Program-made: the position numbers and the translations under genes
Source: JAMXLO01 sp963819855
Lineage (GTDB): Bacteria > Pseudomonadota > Alphaproteobacteria > Acetobacterales > Acetobacteraceae
Length of the DNA: 64,000 bases
Direction: 5' to 3'
Assembly (NCBI GenBank): GCA_963819855.1
Contig: CAWFYC010000028.1
Span: 186,001-250,000, forward strand
The notes under the pieces: generated by a model
The model's input: the letters and a program-made list of their open reading frames with translations, nothing else
The model's database searches: none
What the model was told of the DNA's origin: nothing
Part shown: positions 16,896 through 25,382 of the stretch, piece by piece
How the letters are laid out: each line of letters opens with the position of its first letter
Position numbering within the stretch: the first letter of the stretch is position 1

Positions 16896-17081
16896 ATGAC
16901 TCAACCGCACCAGGCGCCGTTCGGTCTGGTTCTTGCGCAGATTGGCCGCATGATCGCTGCCACTCTGCCGCCGCCTGACCGGGCACCGCCCCCGCATGAC
17001 CCGGTCTTCCTGCCGGACTTCGCGACGCTGACCCCCGACCAGGCGCAGGAGATGCGCTATGGCAAAGGGCGCGACCGATGA
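16896..17081 (+). CDS. Small conserved-looking protein of unknown function
   Basis: 61 aa from ATG 16896 (GTG 16893 is also possible), with AGAGG about 10 bases upstream. It has an N-terminal amphipathic stretch (FGLVLAQIGRMIAATLPPP), a proline-rich middle, and LTPDQAQEMRYGKGRDR at the end. No known domain is recognised. Its stop overlaps the next gene by ATGA, which argues that both are real and translated together. Confidence 0.5.
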   Translation: MTQPHQAPFGLVLAQIGRMIAATLPPPDRAPPPHDPVFLPDFATLTPDQAQEMRYGKGRDR

Positions 17082-17542
17082 GATGGCGCAGGCCCACCAA
17101 CGAAGCCGCGGGCGCAGGCGATCTCGCCCGGACCGCGGTGCTCGCCAGCGTGATCGCCGGTCTGCTCGTTAGCGGCGTCGCGGTGGTGTCGGCCGCCACG
17201 ACGATCGACATGGGTCCCAAGGTCGGCGACATCCTGGTGTTCCGCCAGGGCGCCCGCATGCCGAACGATTGGGAGTTCACCGTCGCGACCACGGCGTCGC
17301 CCGCGACCACGTGCAGTCTGCGGCCCGAGGTGATGGCGTCCGAGGGCGGCAGCCTGGTCGTAGAGCAGCGCTTCCAGCAGCCGCGGACATTCCACGTACA
17401 CTGGGCTGGCGCCCACACCAGCGAGGGTGCCGCTGACTGCGGCAGCAATGCCGAACTCGTGCTGGCGGGTCCGGACCTCCAGTTGCTGTCGAACGCGGTG
17501 GGCGGTGCCGGCGTGGAGCACAGGACCTTTGTTGGATTCTGA
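17078..17542 (+). CDS. Single-pass membrane or secreted protein of unknown function
   Basis: 154 aa. A basic start (MRWRRPTNEA) precedes one hydrophobic helix (TAVLASVIAGLLVSGVAVVSA, about residues 19-39) and then a soluble, mostly beta-looking domain with two cysteines (TTCSLRP and AADCGSN) that could form a disulfide outside the membrane. It may be an uncleaved anchor or a signal peptide cut after VSA. The ATGA overlap with the 61-aa gene upstream suggests a two-gene unit. Function not recognised. Confidence 0.6.
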   Translation: MRWRRPTNEAAGAGDLARTAVLASVIAGLLVSGVAVVSAATTIDMGPKVGDILVFRQGARMPNDWEFTVATTASPATTCSLRPEVMASEGGSLVVEQRFQQPRTFHVHWAGAHTSEGAADCGSNAELVLAGPDLQLLSNAVGGAGVEHRTFVGF

Positions 17543-17552
17543 AGTGGTGCGG

Positions 17553-17637
17553 CGATGGGTTTCGCTCTAGCTCAACCCATCCTACCCGCGTCACCACATT
17601 CGCCGTAGGATGGGTTGCGCAAAAGCGAAACCCATCG
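17553..17637. repeat. Palindromic repeat, family C copy 2 (long form)
   Basis: Outer arms CGATGGGTTTCGC and GCGAAACCCATCG (17553-17565 and 17625-17637) are exact inverted copies. An inner pair, CAACCCATCCTAC and GTAGGATGGGTTG, is also exact. The result is a long hairpin between two convergent genes, well placed to terminate both. Confidence 0.85.
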
Positions 17638-17651
17638 GCACGGTCCGCGCC

Positions 17652-19352
17652 TTACGCCTTGTCCAGCCAGAAGATATCCTGCCGCACGACGTCGTAGACA
17701 CCGAAATAGTCGAACGGGTTGTAGCCCTTCACGTAGTTCCACCAGACATCGTTGATCTGCTCCCAGCACAACGGCAACACCGGCGGGTCCTGTTCCATGA
17801 TCTCCTCGGTCTGCCGGATCAGCGCCTGACGTTTGGTAGGATCGAACTCCGCGTCGATCTGATCCACCAGGGCATCGAACTTCGGATTGCTCCAGAACGA
17901 GTAGTTCTGCGGTCCGCCGGTGCGGTACCAGGCGTTGAAGTAATCAGACGGATCGAGCAGCGTCGATACCACAGCGCCGATCGCCAGATCGAAGTGCCCG
18001 TTCGGAGTGTCGTCGAACCACACCGATTCCACCACGGTGCGAAGATCGCACTGCACGTCGATGTTCTGCTGCAGCATCGCCTGGATCGCCTGCGCCCACA
18101 GCTTGAACGAGGCGACGTCGCGGACCATGAAATCCAGACCCTTGATCCCGTTAGCGTAGCCGGCGGCGGCCATCAACGCCTTGGCCTCCTTGATCGCTTC
18201 GGTCGGATCCTCCTGGTAGCCGACCCGCTTGAACAATTGATCGGTCGGCGTGGCGAACTCCGAAAACGGATACATGAAGCCGCCAACCCGCATCGGTGCC
18301 ACATCCTTGGTGACATCCACCAGGACGTGGCGATCGAGCGCAAGATGAAACGCGCGGCGAACGCGCGGATCATCGAACGGCTTCTTCTTGTCGTTCATCC
18401 AGGTGCCCTGGATCACACTCTGATTGAACGCGGTGGTGGACATCCCCGGCGTGCCCTTGGCCTTGCGCGCGGTCACCGGATCGAGGATGCGTGCGTAGTC
18501 CACGCGGTTGGACAGGATCGCGGCGCCGAGTTCGGGCGAGAACGGGATCAGATTGTAGAACTCGATGCCGTCGAGATACGGCAGGCCCTGGTTCCAGTAG
18601 CCCTTGTTCTTTTCCATGACCCAGACTTCGTTCTCGACCCTGCGCACGGACTTGAACGGGCCGGTGCCGGGAATGTTCGCCACCTTGCGCAGATTGTAGT
18701 TGTTGTTCTCGAGCGTCTGCTTGCGCACGATGCCGTTCCAGCCGCTGGCGATCGCCGCCATGATGAAGCTTGCGGGTCGTGGCGCGGACAGCTTGAACTG
18801 TACTGTGTATTTGTCCGGCGTGCTGATCTCGCTGACCGCCTTGAACAGGATGCTACGTGGGAGGCTGACGCCCGCCGGCGGCCTGGCGATGCGGTCGAAC
18901 GTCGCCTTCACGTCATCGGCGGTCAGGTCGGCGCCGTCATGGAACTGCACGCCCTTGCGCAGGAAGAACGTGTAGGTCGTGCCGTCCTTGGCGATCTCCC
19001 AGCTATGCGCGAGGTCCGGGATGATCGTCTTGCCGCTGTCGCGCGGATCGTGGCGGATAAGGTTGTCGTACATGCAACCCTGTGCACCGAGGCTGCCGAC
19101 GGTGCCGGACTGATGGAAGTCGAAATGTGGCAGGCGGTTGAGGATGCCGACCCGCAGCACCCCGCCGCGCTTCGGGTTCGGCTCCGGCGCGGCAAGCTGG
19201 AATTTCGATCCGTCGTATACGATCGGGATCTCCGCCAGCGCGTGGGCGGGTCGCAGCCCATACGCCGCGGCCATCGCCGCGGCGCTGCCCTGTAGAAAAC
19301 CGCGGCGGCTCCATTTCCCGTTACCGGTGTCGATTTCGCTCATTGGCGTCAT
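17652..19352 (-). CDS. Dpp/Opp-type (SBP family 5) binding protein, Tat-exported, copy 2
   Basis: About 566 aa. A twin-arginine signal (WSRRGFLQGSAAAMAAAYG) is followed by a family-5 solute-binding protein; the conserved middle includes SWEIAKDGTTYTFFLRKGV and FNAWYRTGGPQNYSF. Two starts are close (ATG 19352 and 19343); AGGGAGG is only 2 bases from the first, so 19343 may be preferred. It is a tandem paralogue of the next minus-strand gene, with long stretches of near identity. The ligand could be a peptide, opine, sugar or xenobiotic; Tat export implies folding before transport. Confidence 0.9.
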   Translation of the reverse strand: MTPMSEIDTGNGKWSRRGFLQGSAAAMAAAYGLRPAHALAEIPIVYDGSKFQLAAPEPNPKRGGVLRVGILNRLPHFDFHQSGTVGSLGAQGCMYDNLIRHDPRDSGKTIIPDLAHSWEIAKDGTTYTFFLRKGVQFHDGADLTADDVKATFDRIARPPAGVSLPRSILFKAVSEISTPDKYTVQFKLSAPRPASFIMAAIASGWNGIVRKQTLENNNYNLRKVANIPGTGPFKSVRRVENEVWVMEKNKGYWNQGLPYLDGIEFYNLIPFSPELGAAILSNRVDYARILDPVTARKAKGTPGMSTTAFNQSVIQGTWMNDKKKPFDDPRVRRAFHLALDRHVLVDVTKDVAPMRVGGFMYPFSEFATPTDQLFKRVGYQEDPTEAIKEAKALMAAAGYANGIKGLDFMVRDVASFKLWAQAIQAMLQQNIDVQCDLRTVVESVWFDDTPNGHFDLAIGAVVSTLLDPSDYFNAWYRTGGPQNYSFWSNPKFDALVDQIDAEFDPTKRQALIRQTEEIMEQDPPVLPLCWEQINDVWWNYVKGYNPFDYFGVYDVVRQDIFWLDKA

Positions 19353-19399
19353 TGCCTCCCTATGGCTGTTGATTTGCAGTCGGGCCTGCCGCGTCAGTT

Positions 19400-19460
19400 G
19401 TCATCCCCGCGAAGGCGGGGACCCAGGCGGCAACTGGGTTCCCCCTTACGCGGGGATGAC
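19400..19460. repeat. Palindromic repeat, family A copy 2
   Basis: GTCATCCCCGCG at the left and CGCGGGGATGAC at the right are exact inverted copies, with internal ACCCAG and CTGGGT also paired. This 61-bp unit lies between the two binding-protein genes. It is related to the element inside hypF, which shares the GTCATtcCCGCG and GGaaCCCAGG-type segments. Confidence 0.85.
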
Positions 19461-19481
19461 AAATTGCGGCCATCGTGCCAC

Positions 19482-21176
19482 TTACGTTGACTTGTCCATC
19501 CAGAACGTATCCTGGCGGCAGACGTCGTAGGCACCGAAGTAGTCGTCCGGCCGCAGTCCCTTGACGTAGTCGTACCAGATATCGTCGATCTTCTCCCACG
19601 CCACCGGCAGCAGCGGCGGGTCCTGTTCGAAGATCGCTTCCGCCTGCCGGATCAGCGCCTGCCGCTTCGCGGGATCCACCTCGCGATCGATCTGGTCGAT
19701 CAGCGCATCGACCTTGGCGTTGCTGTAGGCCGAATAGTTCTGCGGCCCGTCGGTGTGGTACCACGCGTTGAAATAGTCGGACGGATCGAGCAGCGTCGAC
19801 ACCACCGCGCCGATTGCCAGGTCGAAGTGGCCGTTGGCGATATCGTCGAACCACACCAATTCCACCACGTAGCGCAGATTGGTGGTGATGTTCAGGGTCT
19901 GTTGCAGCATCGCCTGGATCGCCTGCGACCAGACGTGATAGCTGGCGAGGTCGCGTATCAGGTAGTCCAGCCCCTGAATGCCGTTCGGATAGCCGGCGGC
20001 GGCCATCAGTGCCTTCGCCTCCTTCTCGGCGGCCGTTGGGTCGTCCTGATAGCCAAGCTGCTTGACCAGCTCCGCTTTCGGCGTGGCGAGATCGGAGAAC
20101 GGATACATGAAGCCGCCGATCTGCATCGGCGCCACGTCTTTGATCGCCTCGATCAGCGTCGGCCGATCCAGCGCCAGGTGCATGGCGCGCCGCACCCGCG
20201 GATCGGCCATCGGCCCCTTCTTGGTATTGGTATAGGTCGCGTGAATGACGCTCTGGTTGAACGACGAGACCTTCATTCCCTTGGTCGCCTGTGCCTTCTT
20301 GAAGGTCACCGGATCGGTCACCCGCCCATAGTCGACGCGGCCCGACAAAATCCCCGAACCGAGCTCAGGCGAGAACGGCACCAGGTTGTAGAACTCGATG
20401 CCGTCGAGGTACGGCAGGCCCTTGTTCCAGTAGTCCTTGTTCTTTTCGACCACCCAGAGCTCGTTCTCCACCCGGCGCACGGTCTTGAACGGGCCGGTGC
20501 CGGGGTAGTTCGGCACCTTGCGCAGATTGTAGTTGTTGTCCTCCAGCGTCTTCTTGCGCACGATGACGTTCCAGCCGCTGGCGATCGCGGCCATGATGAA
20601 GGGCGGCGGCCGCGGCTCGGACAGCTTGAACTCGATGGTGTATTTGTCGGGCGCGTTCACCTCGCTGACCGCGCGGAACAGGATGCTGCGCGGGATGCTG
20701 ATGCCTTGCGGTGGCTTCACGATCCGGTCGAACGTGGCTTTCACATCCTCGGACGTCAGCTCCGCGCCGTCATGGAACGGGATGCCCTTGCGCAGGTAGA
20801 ACGTATAGGTCTTGCGGTCCTTGGCGATTTCCCAACTGTGCGCCAGGTCCGGGATGACAGCCTTGCCGCCGTCGCGCGGGTCGCGGCGGATCAGGTTGTC
20901 GAACATGCAGCCCATCGAACCCAGATTATTGTAGGTGCCCGACTGGTGGAGATCGAAATGCGGCACCCGATTGGTGATGCCCATGCGCAGCACGCCGCCA
21001 TATTTCGGGTTCGGATCGGGTGCCGCGAGCTGGAACTTCGTGCCGTCGAACTGATCGGGAATATCGGCCAGCACCGGTCGCGGGTACAGTCCATAGCCGC
21101 CAGCCGCCACCGCGGCGCCGGCTGCTAGAAAGCCACGGCGGGTCAGCCGCGTGCGTGCGGCGTACGGATCGTTCAC
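19482..21176 (-). CDS. Dpp/Opp-type (SBP family 5) binding protein, Tat-exported, copy 1
   Basis: 564 aa from GTG 21176, chosen because AAAGGGAGGG ends 8 bases upstream; the in-frame ATG 21206 lies before that site. Tat signal RLTRRGFLAAGAAVAAGG, then the family-5 fold with SWEIAKDRKTYTFYLRKGI and FNAWYHTDGPQNYSA. It is divergent from the dppD-dppF ATPase genes and clearly homologous to the gene at 17652. Two binding proteins sharing one permease/ATPase set would widen the substrate range. Confidence 0.9.
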   Translation of the reverse strand: MNDPYAARTRLTRRGFLAAGAAVAAGGYGLYPRPVLADIPDQFDGTKFQLAAPDPNPKYGGVLRMGITNRVPHFDLHQSGTYNNLGSMGCMFDNLIRRDPRDGGKAVIPDLAHSWEIAKDRKTYTFYLRKGIPFHDGAELTSEDVKATFDRIVKPPQGISIPRSILFRAVSEVNAPDKYTIEFKLSEPRPPPFIMAAIASGWNVIVRKKTLEDNNYNLRKVPNYPGTGPFKTVRRVENELWVVEKNKDYWNKGLPYLDGIEFYNLVPFSPELGSGILSGRVDYGRVTDPVTFKKAQATKGMKVSSFNQSVIHATYTNTKKGPMADPRVRRAMHLALDRPTLIEAIKDVAPMQIGGFMYPFSDLATPKAELVKQLGYQDDPTAAEKEAKALMAAAGYPNGIQGLDYLIRDLASYHVWSQAIQAMLQQTLNITTNLRYVVELVWFDDIANGHFDLAIGAVVSTLLDPSDYFNAWYHTDGPQNYSAYSNAKVDALIDQIDREVDPAKRQALIRQAEAIFEQDPPLLPVAWEKIDDIWYDYVKGLRPDDYFGAYDVCRQDTFWMDKST

Positions 21177-21289
21177 GATATTTTCCCTCCCTTTAAGGCT
21201 TTTCATAACCGCTGGCGGCGTGCTCAGATGGCGCGCTCAACCGGTCCGTTTTGCCAAAGATAACACGCCGGAATCTTGGGAGTCACGTC

Positions 21290-22348
21290 TTGAGTGAAGT
21301 GCAGCTGCCTACGCGCGGGACGTCCGCTCCCGTTGCCACATCCACCCGCCCGCTGTTGGAGATCGACAATCTCCACACGCATTTCTTCACGCCCGCCGGC
21401 GTCGTGCGGGCGGTCGATGGAGTGTCCTACAGCCTGCGCAGCGGCGAGACCCTGGGCGTGGTTGGCGAATCAGGCTGCGGCAAGAGCGTCACCGCACTGT
21501 CCATCCTGCGGCTCGTCGCAAGCCCACCGGGGCGCATCGTGGAAGGCGCTATCCGCTTTGAGGGCACCGATCTGCTCGGCTTGACCGAGGGCGAGATGGA
21601 GGACATCCGCGGCAACCGCATTTCGATGATCTTCCAGGAACCAATGACCTCGCTCAATCCGCTGCTCACGGTGGGCCGGCAGATCAGCGAGGCGATCGCG
21701 TTGCATCAAGGCGTGTCGCGCCGCGACGCCATGGACCGTGCCGTCAAGATGCTGCGCCGCGTGCACATTCCGGAACCCGAGCGCCGCGCGTTCGCCTATC
21801 CGCACCAGATGTCCGGCGGCATGCGCCAGCGCGTCATGATCGCCATGGCGTTGTCGTGCAATCCCAAGGTGCTGATCGCCGACGAACCGACCACTGCACT
21901 GGATGTCACCATCCAGGCGCAGATTCTCGATCTGATGCGCGAGCTGCGCGACACGCTGGGCACCGCGATCATTCTGATCACCCACGACATGGGCGTGGTC
22001 GCCGAGAATGCCGACCGCGTGGTGGTGATGTACGCCGGTCGCAAGGTCGAAGAGGCGAGCGTCGACGACCTGTTCGAGCGGCCAGGCCATCCCTATACCC
22101 GCGGTCTGCTCGATTCCATCCCGAACCTCGATCTCGCCGCGCGTGCCGATCCCAGCCGGACCAGGTTGAACGAGATCAAGGGCATGGTGCCGTCGCTGTT
22201 CAATCTGCCGAAGGGCTGCAGCTTCGCGCCACGCTGCGCGTTCGCCTCCGACCAGTGTCGCGCCATCTATCCGAAGCTGGAGCAGCTCCGACCTGACCAT
22301 TGGGTAGCCTGCTGGCACGCCGATCGCCTGCTTGGGGGCGCGGCATGA
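21290..22348 (+). CDS. dppD: Dpp/Opp-type ABC ATPase (DppD-like)
   Basis: 352 aa. TTG 21290 is preferred over TTG 21251 because GGGAG at 21278-21282 is correctly spaced. Walker A GESGCGKSVTAL, signature MSGGMRQRVMIAMAL, Walker B VLIADEPTTALD. The C-terminal oligopeptide-transporter domain contains CSFAPRCAFASDQC, the cysteine cluster that binds [4Fe-4S] in DppD relatives. It is followed by dppF with an ATGA overlap. The permease genes are on the opposite strand further on. Confidence 0.92.
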   Translation: MSEVQLPTRGTSAPVATSTRPLLEIDNLHTHFFTPAGVVRAVDGVSYSLRSGETLGVVGESGCGKSVTALSILRLVASPPGRIVEGAIRFEGTDLLGLTEGEMEDIRGNRISMIFQEPMTSLNPLLTVGRQISEAIALHQGVSRRDAMDRAVKMLRRVHIPEPERRAFAYPHQMSGGMRQRVMIAMALSCNPKVLIADEPTTALDVTIQAQILDLMRELRDTLGTAIILITHDMGVVAENADRVVVMYAGRKVEEASVDDLFERPGHPYTRGLLDSIPNLDLAARADPSRTRLNEIKGMVPSLFNLPKGCSFAPRCAFASDQCRAIYPKLEQLRPDHWVACWHADRLLGGAA

Positions 22349-23391
22349 GCGAATTACCGTCCGAACGCCGATCCGACGGCAGCGCGAGCCCGCTGCTCGA
22401 GGTCGAAAACCTCAAGAAGCATTTTCCGGTCTACAAGGGCGTCTTCTCGCGCGTTTCCGGCCACGTCTATGCGGTCGATGGCGTGTCGTTCCACATCGAC
22501 CGGGGCGAAACCCTCGGCCTGGTCGGCGAGAGCGGCTGCGGCAAGTCAACCGTCGGACGCACGCTGCTGAAGCTGCTTGAGCCGACCGAGGGAAAGATCC
22601 GTGTCCACGGCAGGGACATCACCGATTTCGATACCCAGCAGATGTTTCCGTATCGGGAACAGATGCAGATGATCTACCAGGACCCTTACGCGTCGTTGAA
22701 TCCGCGCATGTCGGCCGGCGACATCGTAGGCGAACCGCTGATCATCCACCAGGCCGGCACCCGCACGGAACGGCAGGAACGCGTCGCCAGCCTGTTCGAA
22801 CGCGTCGGCCTACGGCCGGAGCACATGAGTTCGTTCCCCCACATGTTCTCCGGCGGCCAGCGCCAGCGCATCGGCATCGCGCGCGCGCTGGCACTCGGGC
22901 CGGAACTGATCGTCGGCGACGAACCAGTATCCGCGCTGGACGTTTCGATCCAGGCACAGATCATCAACCTGATGATGGACCTGCAGGACGAGTTCAAGCT
23001 GTCGTATCTGTTCGTCGCGCACGACCTGGCGGTGGTGGAACACATCAGTCACCGTGTCGCGGTGATGTATCTGGGGCGGATCGTCGAGACCACCGGCAAG
23101 GCCAGCCTGTTCGAAATGCCGCTGCACCCTTACACCGAAGCGTTGCTATCAGCGGTGCCGATCCCGAAAGCAAGTGCGCGGCGGCGCAATCGGGTGATCC
23201 TGGCAGGCGATGTGCCGAGCCCGATCAATCCGCCGTCCGGCTGCCATTTCCATGCCCGCTGCCCCTACGTCATGTCGCGCTGCCGCCATGAGGTGCCTGC
23301 ATTGCACGAGGTGATGCCCAGGCACTGGACCGCGTGCCACCTGCATGACGGCGGGGTGCGGTTTCCGTTGGCCAGAGTGGCCGATGCATGA
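22345..23391 (+). CDS. dppF: Dpp/Opp-type ABC ATPase (DppF-like)
   Basis: 348 aa from ATG 22345, overlapping the dppD stop by 4 bases. Walker A GESGCGKSTVGR, signature FSGGQRQRIGIARAL, Walker B LIVGDEPVSALD, then MQMIYQDPYASLNPRM in the Q-loop area. The C-terminal CHFHARCPYVMSRC is again the cysteine-bearing oligopeptide domain. It pairs with DppD to drive the DppB/DppC permease. Confidence 0.93.
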   Translation: MSELPSERRSDGSASPLLEVENLKKHFPVYKGVFSRVSGHVYAVDGVSFHIDRGETLGLVGESGCGKSTVGRTLLKLLEPTEGKIRVHGRDITDFDTQQMFPYREQMQMIYQDPYASLNPRMSAGDIVGEPLIIHQAGTRTERQERVASLFERVGLRPEHMSSFPHMFSGGQRQRIGIARALALGPELIVGDEPVSALDVSIQAQIINLMMDLQDEFKLSYLFVAHDLAVVEHISHRVAVMYLGRIVETTGKASLFEMPLHPYTEALLSAVPIPKASARRRNRVILAGDVPSPINPPSGCHFHARCPYVMSRCRHEVPALHEVMPRHWTACHLHDGGVRFPLARVADA

Positions 23392-23420
23392 CGATGGGTA
23401 GAGCGCAGCGAAACCCATCA
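23392..23420. repeat. Short palindromic repeat, family C copy 3
   Basis: CGATGGGTA, GAGCGCAGCG and AAACCCATC resemble the copy at 2927 base for base in the loop. It starts one base after the dppF stop and lies between the convergent dppF and dppC genes, so it could serve as a terminator. Confidence 0.65.
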
Positions 23421-23430
23421 TTGCCAACAA

Positions 23431-24348
23431 TCACACCGCGCCCCTTAACCGTGGGTCCAGTGCGTCACGGATGCCGTCGCCCAGCAGGTTGAACGCCAGC
23501 ACGGTGAGCGTGATCGCCGCACCGGGGAACAGCACCAGCCACCACGGCGGCACCAGCCCGGCGTTCAACGAATCAGCCAGCATGTTGCCCCAGGTCGGCG
23601 TAGGCGGCGGAATGCCGACCCCGAGAAAGCCCAGTGCCGCCTCGATGATGATCGCTACCCCAAGATGCGTCGTGGCCAATATCAGATACGGCGCCACGCA
23701 CTGCGGCAGGATGTGTCGCGCCATCATGCGCAGATGCGAGGCGCCGAGACCCCGCGCTGCCTCGACATAGGACAACTCCTTCAGCGACAGCACCACGGCG
23801 CGGATCACGCGTCCGCCGAACGGTATCCGCGTGATGGCAATGGCGACGATCACGGTGCCCATCCCCGCGCCAAGCGCCATCGCAATCGCCATCGCCAGGA
23901 TCAGGTCGGGGAACGATTGCAGGAACTCGATGAGGCGCTGGCTGATGATGTCGAATCGCCCGCCGAAATAGCCACACGCTAGGCCCCACAACGCACCGAA
24001 CGTAGTACCCAGCAACACCGCGCCGGCCGCGACTGTCAGTGACGCTCGGCTGCCATAGATCACGCGGCTCAGCGTATCGCGGCCGATTTGGTCGGTGCCG
24101 AACCAGTTCAGTTCGGACGGTGGCTTGGCCATGTGGCGGAAGTCGGCGCGCGTCGGATCGCGTGGCGCAAGCACTGGTGCCGCGACCGCCATGAAGATGA
24201 TGCCGGCAGCAACGCAGCCCCAGAACGCCGACATCGGCGAGCGTCGCGCGAAGGTGCGCAGCGCCCGCAAGGCGCGCCGCAGCCACGATGGTTCGGCTGC
24301 CTGTATGCGGTCGAGTGGAAGAGTGGCGTCGGGCTGAGTGACACTCAT
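23431..24348 (-). CDS. dppC: Dpp/Opp-type ABC permease (DppC-like)
   Basis: 305 aa from ATG 24348; the longer frame upstream is shadow inside dppB. An N-terminal extension and first helix (SAFWGCVAAGIIFMAVAAPV) precede the DppC hallmark FGTDQIGRDTLSRVIYGSR, followed by the EAA loop VEAARGLGASHLRMMARHILPQ. Inner-membrane permease partner of DppB, whose stop it overlaps by 4 bases. Confidence 0.93.
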   Translation of the reverse strand: MSVTQPDATLPLDRIQAAEPSWLRRALRALRTFARRSPMSAFWGCVAAGIIFMAVAAPVLAPRDPTRADFRHMAKPPSELNWFGTDQIGRDTLSRVIYGSRASLTVAAGAVLLGTTFGALWGLACGYFGGRFDIISQRLIEFLQSFPDLILAMAIAMALGAGMGTVIVAIAITRIPFGGRVIRAVVLSLKELSYVEAARGLGASHLRMMARHILPQCVAPYLILATTHLGVAIIIEAALGFLGVGIPPPTPTWGNMLADSLNAGLVPPWWLVLFPGAAITLTVLAFNLLGDGIRDALDPRLRGAV

Positions 24349-25301
24349 CGGTAGCGGATCCTCGGATCGAGCCAGGCGGAGGTCAGATCGACCAGGATGT
24401 TCAGCATCACGAACACGATCGAGTATAAGAACACCAGGTTCTGCATGACGAAGATGTCGCGTTCGCTCACCGCAGTGTACATGGCGTAGCCAAGGCCAGG
24501 CGTGCCAAACGCGCGCTCCACGGGGATCGAGCCGGCCAGCACGAAGCCTAGCAGGATGCCGGACAGAGTGATCACCGGCAGCAGCGCATTGGGCAACGCG
24601 TGCAGCGCGATCACCACGCGGCCGTTCAGGCCCTTGGCGCGCGCGGTGCGCACATAGTCCTCGCGCACCACCTCGAGCAGGCTGGACCGCGCCATGCGCG
24701 CGATGTAGGCCGCCTGGCCAAGCCCCAGCACCAGCGCCGGGCCAACGACGATCTGCAGGTTGGACAGCGGGTCGGTGAAGAACGCCACATTGGCGAGTGG
24801 TGCGCGATAGCCAAAACCAAACAACAGCCCAAGCACGATCAGCATCGCCAGCCAGAAACCGGGCACCGCGAGGAACAGAATGCTGATGAAGCGGGAGATG
24901 TTGTCGCCAAAGCTGTTCGGCCGCAGCGCACTGACGATGGCGACGGGGATGCCGACCAGCCACGACAGCACCACGGATATCGCGGCGATCTCCGCGGTCA
25001 ATGGGCCGCGGCGCGCGATCATGTCGGCGACGCTTTCCGAGCGAAAGAACGAATGGCCAAGGCTGCCGGTCAGGATGTCGCCAACCCAACGGAGGTATTG
25101 CACGATCAGCGGGTCGCTCAGGCCAAGCTGCGCCATGTAGCCGGCGCGGGCCTCCGGCGTGAGCTTGGTGAAGCCCTCCGGGCCGAAGATGGCGACCAGC
25201 GGATCGCCCGGCAGCACGCGCAGCACGAAGAACACGACGATGGAAACGCCGAGTACCGTGACCGCTCCGAAGGCGAGACGACGCAGAATGTAGCTGTACA
25301 T
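24345..25301 (-). CDS. dppB: Dpp/Opp-type ABC permease (DppB-like)
   Basis: 318 aa. Start MYSYILRRLAFGAVTVLGVS with VVFFVLRVLPGDPL is characteristic of DppB/OppB, and the EAA loop reads VRTARAKGLNGRVVIALHAL. It heads a two-gene permease unit transcribed toward dppF. Together with dppD, dppF and the two binding proteins it makes one complete importer split over three transcription units. Confidence 0.93.
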   Translation of the reverse strand: MYSYILRRLAFGAVTVLGVSIVVFFVLRVLPGDPLVAIFGPEGFTKLTPEARAGYMAQLGLSDPLIVQYLRWVGDILTGSLGHSFFRSESVADMIARRGPLTAEIAAISVVLSWLVGIPVAIVSALRPNSFGDNISRFISILFLAVPGFWLAMLIVLGLLFGFGYRAPLANVAFFTDPLSNLQIVVGPALVLGLGQAAYIARMARSSLLEVVREDYVRTARAKGLNGRVVIALHALPNALLPVITLSGILLGFVLAGSIPVERAFGTPGLGYAMYTAVSERDIFVMQNLVFLYSIVFVMLNILVDLTSAWLDPRIRYR

Positions 25302-25382
25302 AAACCGCCGATCCGCTTTATTGTGGCGGAGGTTTTTTGACGTTTGCCTCGGCTCCAGCCTGCGTTGCCGCAGGCGCGAGAG

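Noticed and set aside
17610..19295. Long plus-strand frame (561 codons) opposite a binding-protein gene
   Set aside because: Antisense shadow of a well-supported family-5 binding protein; His/Arg/Asp-rich composition and no domain. GC-rich codon use opens such frames.
19755..21128. 457-codon plus-strand frame
   Set aside because: Antisense to the first Tat-exported binding protein; mirrors the frame at 17610, as expected for paralogous sense genes.
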